In this document: positions 1-8,088 of the stretch, in pieces
Layout: every line of letters starts with the position of its first letter
Numbering within the stretch: the stretch's first letter is position 1
Assembly (NCBI RefSeq): GCF_028289625.1
Contig: NZ_JANQOM010000068.1
Span: 1-32,760, forward strand
Length of the DNA stretch: 32,760 nucleotides
Direction of reading: 5' to 3'
From: Winogradskyella sp.
GTDB taxonomy: Bacteria; Bacteroidota; Bacteroidia; Flavobacteriales; Flavobacteriaceae
Position numbers and translations under genes: made by a program
Notes under the pieces: generated by a model
What the model saw: only the letters and a program-made list of their open reading frames with translations
The model's database searches: none
Told to the model about the DNA's origin: nothing

Positions 1-2
1 CC

Positions 3-908
3 ATTGTGCTCGCTGGCGCTCCTGCAGGGCTGGACCTTGAGTACTACGAAACCTATATAGATGCCTTGACTGAAAGTAATCCTCTGGGAAATACCTTTAC
101 CAATACCGTTCCCTATAACCAGACCATATATGCGCGTGTGGAAAACGCAAACGCCTGCTATGGCATCAGCGAAATTGAGCTGACCGTCTTTAGGCTTCCA
201 GATATCCAGACCGAATCGGAGACCATATACTGCCTCAACGCTTTCCCCCAGACCATTATCCTGGTTGCTGGCCTAATCGACGATTCGCCGAGCAACTACT
301 TCTTTGATTGGTCTAATGGCGAAAATACGGCTACCATAGAGGTCGATGCGCCTGGCACCTATACCGTAAGGGTAAGCAATACCGACGGCTGCTTTAAGGA
401 CAGGACCATTACCGTCCTTCCATCCAACATTGCCACCATAACGGATATACAGGTCAGGGACGCCTCCAACAACAACACCGTTTCGGTAATCGTCAGCGGT
501 GAAGGGGATTATGAATACGCTCTGGACAACAGCAACGGCCCTTACCAAGATTCAAATATTTTCGAAGATGTTCAGCCTGGGCTCTATACTGTTTTTGTAA
601 GGGACAAAAACGACTGCGGTATCACCGAAGAGCTGGTCTCGGTCATAGGTTTCCCTAGGTTCTTTACCCCAAACGACGATGATAACAACGACTTTTGGCA
701 GGTAAAGGGCATCAGCAGGCAGTTTCAGCCCAACACCTCCATACTCATCTTTGACCGTCATGGCAAGCTCCTCAAGGAGCTCGATCCCTTGGGCCCAGGA
801 TGGGACGGTACCTACAACGGCGCCAAAATGCCCACTAGCGATTACTGGTTTAGGGTGCAGCTCCAGGACGGGAGAACCTTTACCAGTCATTTTAGTTTGA
901 AGCGATAG
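3..908 (+). CDS. T9SS type B sorting domain surface protein, C-terminal part (5' end outside window)
   Basis: The reading frame is open to the left edge, so this is the C-terminal ~300 residues of a longer protein; the GTG at 6 is not a real start. The visible part begins inside a repeat unit (YARVENANACYG) of the kind seen eleven times in the 1610-residue protein downstream. An Ig-like stretch follows (FDWSNGENTATIEV, about residues 95-135), and the last ~87 residues form a type B T9SS sorting domain (FFTPNDDDNNDFW, ILIFDRHGKLLKEL, GWDGTYNGAKMP, SDYWFRVQL). Such proteins are exported by Sec, carried through the outer membrane by the T9SS and held at or released from the surface. The C-terminus is clearly paralogous to that of 3221-8053. 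Base composition is unusual: one sampled 60-base line (481-540) is 52% GC, against 32-43% in comparable lines of the neighbours. Function beyond surface display is unknown. Confidence 0.9.
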   Translation: MVLAGAPAGLDLEYYETYIDALTESNPLGNTFTNTVPYNQTIYARVENANACYGISEIELTVFRLPDIQTESETIYCLNAFPQTIILVAGLIDDSPSNYFFDWSNGENTATIEVDAPGTYTVRVSNTDGCFKDRTITVLPSNIATITDIQVRDASNNNTVSVIVSGEGDYEYALDNSNGPYQDSNIFEDVQPGLYTVFVRDKNDCGITEELVSVIGFPRFFTPNDDDNNDFWQVKGISRQFQPNTSILIFDRHGKLLKELDPLGPGWDGTYNGAKMPTSDYWFRVQLQDGRTFTSHFSLKR

Positions 909-928
909 ACAAAAAACCGTAACTTAGT

Positions 929-2785
929 TTGGCAAATCTAAGTCTTTTGAAACGCATATACTACATACTATGCTTTCTTTTGTATGGTGTAACAGTCCCT
1001 GTATGCGCACAAGACATTACATTGTTTCAGCAGTTCAACGGTAGGTTTGATTATACAGCCATTGGCAATACATTAAATCCTAGTGAAAATAATGGTTCAG
1101 AATTCTGTACAATTTTAGAATCGTCCTCCGCGACCCTTTCTTTGGACCCGAGTAACCAGATCATTAAAGCCTATCTCTATTGGGCTGGATCAGGAATGGG
1201 AGACACCGATGTTTCTCTTAATGGATTGCCTATAGCTGCCGACGCTCTATATAACGTCTCCTTTGATACCGTAAGTTTTGGCACACTCTCGTATTTTTCA
1301 TGCTACGCCGACATTACAGACCAAATAATTACCGAAGGCAATGTTGAGTACACGTTCTCAGATGCTGATATTAATAGTTCTATTCTATCCAATACTGGCT
1401 ATTGTTTAAATGCAACTAATTTTGGAGGTTGGAGCATTTATATTATTTATGAAAATGCTAATTTACCTTTAAACCAGGTTAACCTGTACCAAGGTCTGGA
1501 AATTATTAACCGTAATGTCCAAGAAAAGGAAATTACCCTCAACAACATTAACGTATTTGATAACGATGGGGCGAAAATTGGTTTTTTGGCCTGGGAGGGC
1601 GATGACATCCTTAATTATGGTGAATCGCTGTCAATTAATGACAATATTATCTCCAATCCACCACTTAATTTAGCCGATAACGCCTTTAACGGCAGCAACT
1701 CATTTACCAATTCTAGTGATTTCTATAATGGTGATCTCGATGTATATGATATTGAAAACAACATCAGTATTGGTGATACCTCTTTATCGATTAAGTTAAC
1801 AACTGGTGGCTTTGATGAAGATGGTGATTTTAGGGCCGATTTAATCATTATAAACAATGTTATTACAGTCTTGAACAGTTTATTACCTGATGCCACAATT
1901 AGTATTGATGATTATACACTTAATTGTGGTGATAGCAGCATTGAGCTTTTTTACACCGTAAACAACTTTAATAGCACTTCTATTTTACCTGCCAATACAC
2001 CAATCGCTTTCTATTTAGAAGACCTTTTGATAGGTCAGAGCCAAACGGCGAATGCACTTAATATTGGTGCATCAGAAAGTAATTCGATAACTGTAACAAT
2101 TCCTGAAAGCCCAACTTCTAACTTGACCATAACTGCAATCGTTGATGATGATGGCACTATGACAGGAACAATCGCAGAAGCTAATGAAGATAATAATAGC
2201 AACTCTATCGATATTGAATTATTAGTCATCCCAGATATTATTGCATTACCGAATCTTATAGGTTGTAATGAAGGTTTTGAAGTTTCGACCTACAACTTAT
2301 TTGATGCTTTAGAAAGTTTGGATTATGAAGAGGAACACGTTTCTTTTTATCTGTCCCTTGAGGATTTAGAAACAGCATCGAATGCAATTTTAATACCAAT
2401 GCCCTATAATAATGTAGCCCAACCCGAAACCATTTATGTAAGGTTAGAAAGTCCCCCTTGCTATGAGATTTATCAATTTCAGTTAACTGTTGATAATTGT
2501 CCGCCATTTATTCCTGATGGGTTTTCACCAAATGACGACACCAGAAATGATTGGTTTAATATTCAAGGGCTATACGATATTTTCACTAAACATGAACTCC
2601 TTATTTATAATCGCTATGGAGATATAATCTTTGAAGGTGACAATGAAAAACCATGGTTAGGTAAAATAAACCGTGGATTAAATAATCATGGTAAACGTGT
2701 CCCTGTAGGGACGTATTTTTATGTTTTAAATCTCAATGATTCAGACTATCGACCAATGGTAGGCTGGGTGTACGTAAATTACTGA
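929..2785 (+). CDS. Secreted protein with CARDB-like domain and T9SS type B sorting domain
   Basis: A 618-residue exported surface protein. The signal peptide ends at VPVCAQD. An N-terminal region of ~290 residues has the look of flavobacterial surface proteins (AYLYWAGSG, FGGWSIYIIYENA). A CARDB-like beta-sandwich (about 317-430, ending EANEDNNSNSIDIELL) follows, then one copy of the ~90-residue unit repeated in the next gene (about 432-522), and a type B T9SS sorting domain from ~525 (FSPNDDTRNDWFNIQG, LLIYNRYGDIIFEG, GKRVPVGTYFYVL). There is no ATG start: the frame offers TTG at 929 and TTG at 947. The second gives a more typical MKRIYYILCFLL signal peptide and may be the true start; 929 is the maximal choice. 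It starts 20 nt after the previous stop but has much lower GC, so the two genes differ in composition despite a shared architecture. No enzymatic motif is seen; adhesion or surface structure is an inference. Confidence 0.88.
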   Translation: MANLSLLKRIYYILCFLLYGVTVPVCAQDITLFQQFNGRFDYTAIGNTLNPSENNGSEFCTILESSSATLSLDPSNQIIKAYLYWAGSGMGDTDVSLNGLPIAADALYNVSFDTVSFGTLSYFSCYADITDQIITEGNVEYTFSDADINSSILSNTGYCLNATNFGGWSIYIIYENANLPLNQVNLYQGLEIINRNVQEKEITLNNINVFDNDGAKIGFLAWEGDDILNYGESLSINDNIISNPPLNLADNAFNGSNSFTNSSDFYNGDLDVYDIENNISIGDTSLSIKLTTGGFDEDGDFRADLIIINNVITVLNSLLPDATISIDDYTLNCGDSSIELFYTVNNFNSTSILPANTPIAFYLEDLLIGQSQTANALNIGASESNSITVTIPESPTSNLTITAIVDDDGTMTGTIAEANEDNNSNSIDIELLVIPDIIALPNLIGCNEGFEVSTYNLFDALESLDYEEEHVSFYLSLEDLETASNAILIPMPYNNVAQPETIYVRLESPPCYEIYQFQLTVDNCPPFIPDGFSPNDDTRNDWFNIQGLYDIFTKHELLIYNRYGDIIFEGDNEKPWLGKINRGLNNHGKRVPVGTYFYVLNLNDSDYRPMVGWVYVNY

Positions 2786-3027
2786 AAATGTTAATTTTTT
2801 GATGCGTTGGTCTTATTGATTTGGAACTTTAAAGAACTCACTCTACTTTTAAAGTACAAGTCTTAAAGAATAATCTTTTCCCTTTTAATTCTTTATAAGC
2901 TTCCCTCATAATTTATTTTTAAAGACATCAATGAAGATTGATAGTCATCATAATACTATGATATGGAGTTTCAGGTTAAGAAACATTATATGCTGAGGCT
3001 GTAATGTTTTCGAAATTTCAATTTGGG

Positions 3028-3055
3028 AAAAAGACCTCTTATTGAGGTCTTTTTT
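3028..3055 (+). terminator. Intrinsic terminator
   Basis: A perfect 11-bp stem (AAAAAGACCTC at 3028-3038 with GAGGTCTTTTT at 3044-3054) with a 5-nt loop is followed directly by more T. The A-tract on the left would also let it work on the minus strand. It lies 240 nt after the stop at 2785, which is long for a terminator serving that gene alone. Confidence 0.85.
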
Positions 3056-3178
3056 AACTACAAATGCCTTAAGCTGTGTTTAAATGTTAACATTTTATGT
3101 ATTTTGTCGTGTTTTTTTGTGTTTAATCTTCATTTCCCTTACTTTTCAGCGCACAACATGCTAATAATAACAGCCCCC

Positions 3179-3190
3179 AAGTCTAGACTT
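3179..3190. promoter_or_regulatory. 12-bp perfect palindrome upstream of the 1610-residue gene
   Basis: AAGTCTAGACTT is its own reverse complement and ends 30 nt before the ATG at 3221. It may be a protein-binding site for control of the large surface protein, or chance. No regulator is identified. Confidence 0.3.
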
Positions 3191-3220
3191 ATTTGCATCT
3201 AAAAACTTAACCATTAACTT

Positions 3221-6200
3221 ATGGATTGTAGCAATCGTTCCCTCTTTATGTGGCTATGCCTTTTTTGTTGTACTATAAATGCACAACAAATCTCGGTAGA
3301 TAATACAATCTCACCACATCATCTAATTGAAAACAACTTAATTCAAGGTTGTGTTGAAGTATCGAATATTAGCTCACCTTCTAACGGGAGTATTGTAGGC
3401 TTAGGAAGTTTTGGCTATTTTGAACGCGGCTCTTCAAATTTTCCATTTCAAAATGGTATTGTTTTAACTACCGGAGATGCCAATTCTGCTGGAAACGGTG
3501 AAAACTCCGAGACTTTAAATGATGGTAACAATAGTTGGACCACTGATCCCGACTTAGAAACGGCTCTGGGCATAAGTGGCACTTTAAATGCGACTTCCAT
3601 CGAATTCAATTTTATTTCTATTTCTAATCAGATACAATTTAATTACATATTAGCCTCAGAAGAATATTTTGGGAATTTTCCCTGTCAATATTCTGATGGC
3701 TTTGCTTTTTTAATTAGAGAGGCCAACACGAGTAACCCTTATGTAAATATTGCACTTGTTCCTGGAACCAGTACACCAGTTAATACCAATACTGTACATG
3801 ATGAAATTGTTGGTTTTTGTGATGCTTCTAACGAACAATATTTTGAGGGTTATAGTCTAGGAGATACCAATTATAACGGTAGAACAACTGTTCTTTCCGC
3901 ATCAGCTTCTATTCAACCCAATGTTGAATATCAAATTAAGTTAATCATCGCTGATCAAACCGATGAGAATTATGATTCTGCTGTATTTATTCAAGGCAAT
4001 AGTTTTAATGCAGCTGTTGACTTAGGTGAAGACTTTTCAACCTGTGCGAGTGTAGTCAATTTAGATGGAGATATAGGAAATCCACAAGCAACATATCGTT
4101 GGTACTTTAATAATGTATTGGTTCCTGGTGCCAATCAAACCACTTTCGAAGCTTTACAAACCGGTAATTATCGTGTGGAGATAGAAATTCCGTTAGCAGG
4201 AGGTGCTTGTACTATAGACGATGATATTAATTTAACTTTGAGTTCTACTCAATCATCCGATCCTATCTCGAATTTTGAATTGTGTGATGACCCAAGCAAT
4301 GATGGTATTGAGATATTCGATTTATCAACTAAAGACGCCGAAGTCTTAGCTTCTGTTCCCACATCAAATTATAATATCTCATACCACTACAGTAATACAG
4401 ATGCCGAAAATGGTATCGATCCTATTACAGGTCCTATTCAAAATGTGACAAATCCTGATATTATTTACGTAAGAATTGAAGATACCGACAATGGTTGTTT
4501 GGCTTTTTCGACAATTAATCTTGTTGTTAATTCATTACCAAGTATTATTGACCCAACACCATTAGAGGTTTGTGACGATCAGACTGCTGACGGATTTACC
4601 ACTATAGACCTCAACATTAAAAACGACGAAATAACAAACGGACAAGCTAACTTAGTCGTTACCTATCATAGTTCAGCCATAGATGCTGCGACAGGTAATA
4701 GTCCATTAACAATGCCTTATGTAAATACCAGTGTCAATGAGCAAGTTTTCGTCCGTGTTCAGAATCCGCAAACAGGTTGTATTAGTACCACAAGCTTGGA
4801 CATCACAGTTTTGGACAATCCTGTTATAAATACCGATGACCATTATATCGACGCTTGTGATGCAGATCATGATGGTTTTGCAAATTTTGATTTAACTACC
4901 GTAATTCCCGATGTACTTCAAGGATTGACAGGAGTCAGTGTAACATTTCATGAAACCAATCAAGATGCACTTTCAGGAACAAATCCAATAGCAGACACTA
5001 CCAATTATGCCAATATAGTCGCGCAAGAACAAATTGTTTACATCAGGGTTGAAAGTAATACTTCAGGATGTGTATCTGTAACACCAATTGAGATCCATAC
5101 CAATTTATTGCTCACTGCAACAAATATAGATGACGTTACACGTTGCGACATTGACAACGATGGTATTGAAGAATTCAATTTTTCGTCAATTGCCGATAAT
5201 ATAATTAATGATTTACCATTCAATATTACAATTGAATTCTATCTTACTGAAGCCGATAGAGATAATCAAATAAATGTCTTAGACCAAAGTGCTCCATTTA
5301 TCCCAACCAGTAATCCACAAACGATTTACTTAGGATTATCAAGTCCTACCTGTTATGAAGTATCGCAATTTGATCTCATACTAGTTCCTATCCAAGAATT
5401 TCAATCTATCTCAAGCCAAACAGTTTGTGATGAAGACCAAGATGGATTAACAACCATAGATTTAGCGCAATTTGATGTTTTAGTAACTAATGGACAAACA
5501 GGCTTTAGCGTGACTTACTTCTTATCTGAAAATGATGCGACAAATAATAGCAATGCCTTACCAACCTTTTACACAAATACAAGCAACCCTTTTATAATAT
5601 ATACGCGTATTCAATCTAATGATACGGGTTGTGCAGACACTAACGATTCATTCGAAATTACAGTTTTAGAAGCTCCTATTAGCTCTTCCCCCTCAGATCT
5701 TATCATTTGCGATGATGACCAAGATGCTTTGTTCATTGTTAATCTTTTGGATGTTATACCAGAAGTTGTTAGTAGCACTAATGAAAGATCAATCAGTTTT
5801 CATTCTAGTCAGCAAGATGCTGATAATGCTACAAATGCCATTACCAATGAAAGTGCCTATAATGCTCAAACAGAATCCGTATTCATTCGTGTAGAGAATA
5901 CGATAACCGGTTGTTACTCTACTGAAACATTGAACATCATAGTAAATACCCTTCCTGTATTTACAGCCATAAGCAATTATAAAATTTGTGAGGACAGCAG
6001 TGATGGTTTTGGTGACTTCGTATTCAACACTAAAGATGCTGAAATTCTAAATGGACAAACTAATAAGCAAGTCTTATATTATTTGAATCAGAACGATGCT
6101 GATAACCGAGCCAATGCCATTGATAAGGATATAGCTTTCCAGAATACAAGCAATCCCCAGATTATTTTTGTAAGAGTAGAAAATCTTACAGATCAGGATT

Positions 6201-8053
6201 GCTATGGGACTTCGAGCTTTACGATTGAAGTAGGTACAAATCCTGTTTTTAACAACCCTAGCGACTTGTTTGTGTGTGATGATATCACTAACGATGGGTT
6301 TGAAACTTTTGATTTAACAACTAAGATTGACGAAATATCAAATGGTATAGCTGATAACTTAAGCATTACATTTTACATCTCTCAATTTAATGCAGAGAAT
6401 AGTATTGATGCTTTACCGGTTGCATTCACCAATACGGTTAATCCACAGACCATTTATGTTCAAATAGACAATGGCACTATCTGCAATTCTATTGCTTCTT
6501 TTGAGTTAAATGTCATTCAAGTACCAGAAGTCAATGCGTCTTTACCTATGACATCCTGTGACGTGGATTATGATGGTTTGACGGAATTTGATTTAACGGA
6601 ATCCGAGTTTGATATTTTGGATGTTAGGCAAGATGATATTGAGATTACTTACTTTGAAAATCTTGAAGATGCTGAAGCCAACATCAATATTATTTCAGAT
6701 CCTGAAGCCTATACAAATACAAGTAACCCACAAACCGTTTATGTTAAAATAACAAATACCATATCCAATTGTTATGCTTTGGTTCCGATAGATTTATTTG
6801 TCAATACACCACCTGTTATTAATGATTTTCAGTCTTATGACATTTGCGAAAATGAAAACAATAGCTTTGACCTCACAATAATTAATGAAGCTTTAGTGGA
6901 CGATAGCACCGATGTGATTTTTAACTATTTTTCTAATGAAGCAGATGCAATAGCAAATGAAAATGTTCTAAATACCAACTATACATATTTAACAAATAAT
7001 GACATCATATTTGCTCGTGTATCGTTTAGCACAACTGCATGCCATATAATTTATGAATTTAATTTGAATGTCAACCCACTTCCAGTTGCCAATCAACCCG
7101 AAGACTTAGTGGCTTGTGATGATGATTTTGATGGATTATTGGAGTTTAATCTAGCGCAACAAGATGCCAATATATTAGGAAATCAAAACCCATCGAATTT
7201 TAATGTGACTTATTATAATTCAACACAGGATGCAAATAATGCTACTGCTCCATTGGACACTAACTATTTTGCATTTGATTCTGAAATTATTTTTGCCAGA
7301 ATAGAAAATAACACTACGGGTTGCTATTCTATCACACAATTCTCGGTAATCATTCACCCATTGCCAGTTATCGATATCGAAGACCAGGTTATTTGTTTGG
7401 ATAACTTTCCATTAATAGTTTCTGCCAACACAAATATTCCAACTGACCAATACCTATGGTCAACTGGTGAAATGACTCCTGAAATTGAAATCACCGAAGT
7501 CGGCAACTATTGGGTAACTGTTACCACAGAATTTGGCTGTGAAGACACACGAGTATTTGATGTCTCTGAATCCGAAGCAGCTACTATCGAAGCTACAGAA
7601 GTTATTGATTTTTCCGACCCAAACAATATTACGGTTACCGTTAGCGGAATAGGCAATTATTTATATCAATTGGATGATGGCGATCCGCAAGAGTCCAATG
7701 TTTTTGAAAATGTTGCTATGGGCTACCACACCATCACTATCATAGACTTAAATGGTTGCTCGGAAGTGACCAGAGAAGTGCTTGTCATTGATATTCCAAA
7801 ACATATGACACCAAATGACGATGGACAGTTTGACACATGGCATATTGTTGGTGTAGAGACCTTACCAGGTACAGTAATTCATATTTTTGACCGCTATGGA
7901 AAACTTCTAAAAATCCTAGGGCACAATACACCTGGATGGGATGGTACTTTCAATGGACAAAAGTTGCCAGCAAGTGATTATTGGTTTGTTGCGGATGTAA
8001 GACGTGGTAGTGAATCATTTCAGGTAAAAGGGCATTTTGCCATAAGAAGATAA
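3221..8053 (+). CDS. Choice-of-anchor L, multi-repeat T9SS type B surface protein
   Basis: A 1610-residue exported protein. A signal peptide (residues 1-21, ending CCTINAQ) is followed by a choice-of-anchor-L domain (about 25-265) with typical features: FPFQNGIVLTTGDA, FNYILASEEYFGNF, SDGFAFLIRE, IADQTDENYDSAVFI. An Ig-like segment (about 268-343) precedes eleven ~90-residue repeats (about 346-1380), each with a CDDxxDGxxxFDL-like opening, a central VTYYxSxxDA, and NPQxIYVRVENxxTGC near the end. Another Ig-like pair (about 1381-1520) leads to a type B T9SS sorting domain (about 1525-1610: MTPNDDGQFDTWHIVG, IHIFDRYGKLLKIL, GWDGTFNGQKLP). The repeats carry many acidic loops (CDxDxDG) that could bind calcium, which is an inference. 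The likely role is a long stalk-like adhesin or surface protein. The final ~230 residues match the gene at the left edge. Codon use is normal for the low-GC neighbours. Confidence 0.93.
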   Translation: MDCSNRSLFMWLCLFCCTINAQQISVDNTISPHHLIENNLIQGCVEVSNISSPSNGSIVGLGSFGYFERGSSNFPFQNGIVLTTGDANSAGNGENSETLNDGNNSWTTDPDLETALGISGTLNATSIEFNFISISNQIQFNYILASEEYFGNFPCQYSDGFAFLIREANTSNPYVNIALVPGTSTPVNTNTVHDEIVGFCDASNEQYFEGYSLGDTNYNGRTTVLSASASIQPNVEYQIKLIIADQTDENYDSAVFIQGNSFNAAVDLGEDFSTCASVVNLDGDIGNPQATYRWYFNNVLVPGANQTTFEALQTGNYRVEIEIPLAGGACTIDDDINLTLSSTQSSDPISNFELCDDPSNDGIEIFDLSTKDAEVLASVPTSNYNISYHYSNTDAENGIDPITGPIQNVTNPDIIYVRIEDTDNGCLAFSTINLVVNSLPSIIDPTPLEVCDDQTADGFTTIDLNIKNDEITNGQANLVVTYHSSAIDAATGNSPLTMPYVNTSVNEQVFVRVQNPQTGCISTTSLDITVLDNPVINTDDHYIDACDADHDGFANFDLTTVIPDVLQGLTGVSVTFHETNQDALSGTNPIADTTNYANIVAQEQIVYIRVESNTSGCVSVTPIEIHTNLLLTATNIDDVTRCDIDNDGIEEFNFSSIADNIINDLPFNITIEFYLTEADRDNQINVLDQSAPFIPTSNPQTIYLGLSSPTCYEVSQFDLILVPIQEFQSISSQTVCDEDQDGLTTIDLAQFDVLVTNGQTGFSVTYFLSENDATNNSNALPTFYTNTSNPFIIYTRIQSNDTGCADTNDSFEITVLEAPISSSPSDLIICDDDQDALFIVNLLDVIPEVVSSTNERSISFHSSQQDADNATNAITNESAYNAQTESVFIRVENTITGCYSTETLNIIVNTLPVFTAISNYKICEDSSDGFGDFVFNTKDAEILNGQTNKQVLYYLNQNDADNRANAIDKDIAFQNTSNPQIIFVRVENLTDQDCYGTSSFTIEVGTNPVFNNPSDLFVCDDITNDGFETFDLTTKIDEISNGIADNLSITFYISQFNAENSIDALPVAFTNTVNPQTIYVQIDNGTICNSIASFELNVIQVPEVNASLPMTSCDVDYDGLTEFDLTESEFDILDVRQDDIEITYFENLEDAEANINIISDPEAYTNTSNPQTVYVKITNTISNCYALVPIDLFVNTPPVINDFQSYDICENENNSFDLTIINEALVDDSTDVIFNYFSNEADAIANENVLNTNYTYLTNNDIIFARVSFSTTACHIIYEFNLNVNPLPVANQPEDLVACDDDFDGLLEFNLAQQDANILGNQNPSNFNVTYYNSTQDANNATAPLDTNYFAFDSEIIFARIENNTTGCYSITQFSVIIHPLPVIDIEDQVICLDNFPLIVSANTNIPTDQYLWSTGEMTPEIEITEVGNYWVTVTTEFGCEDTRVFDVSESEAATIEATEVIDFSDPNNITVTVSGIGNYLYQLDDGDPQESNVFENVAMGYHTITIIDLNGCSEVTREVLVIDIPKHMTPNDDGQFDTWHIVGVETLPGTVIHIFDRYGKLLKILGHNTPGWDGTFNGQKLPASDYWFVADVRRGSESFQVKGHFAIRR
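4255..7362 (+). repeat. Eleven tandem ~90-residue coding repeats
   Basis: Unit openings seen in the translation, in order: LCDDPSNDGIEIFDL, VCDDQTADGFTTIDL, ACDADHDGFANFDL, RCDIDNDGIEEFNF, VCDEDQDGLTTIDL, ICDDDQDALFIVNL, ICEDSSDGFGDFVF, VCDDITNDGFETFDL, SCDVDYDGLTEFDL, ICENENNSFDL, ACDDDFDGLLEFNL. Each has two cysteines, one in the opening and one near the end (usually TGC), suggesting one disulfide per unit. The DNA of the units has diverged, so this is an old protein-level repeat and not a recent expansion. Confidence 0.85.
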
Positions 8054-8084
8054 TTGATTGACATTTTTCTTTATCGTAACTTTG
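8054..8084 (+). promoter_or_regulatory. uvrB promoter, Bacteroidota type
   Basis: TAACTTTG at 8077-8084 is a perfect match to the Bacteroidota -7 element TAnnTTTG. A TTG lies 20 nt upstream (8054-8056), with an alternative TTG at 8058-8060. The ATG of uvrB is only 4 nt beyond the -7 element, so transcription should begin at or very near the start codon. Confidence 0.75.
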
Positions 8085-8088
8085 CAAG

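Larger units (their letters stand above)
2786..3220. other. 435-nt intergenic region without a convincing gene
   Basis: This AT-rich gap separates two surface-protein genes. It contains a strong hairpin terminator at 3028-3055, about 240 nt beyond the upstream stop, and a perfect 12-bp palindrome at 3179-3190 just before the next start. The stretch 2786-3027 has no reading frame I trust; the longest ATG frame I noticed there (2931-2996) has only 21 codons. A long 3' untranslated region or a small RNA ending at the terminator are both possible. No good TAnnTTTG promoter was found. Confidence 0.6.

Noticed and set aside
273..890. Minus-strand open frames opposite the left-edge surface protein
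   Set aside because: They lie wholly inside a well-supported coding region on the other strand, have no family features, and arise from its higher GC.
2931..2996. 21-codon ATG frame in the 435-nt gap
   Set aside because: Too short, no promoter or ribosome site, and no recognisable composition; not better than chance in AT-rich DNA.
4255..7362. Possible CRISPR or DNA tandem repeat
   Set aside because: The periodicity is at protein level (~90 residues) and the DNA units have diverged; there are no short identical repeats with spacers.
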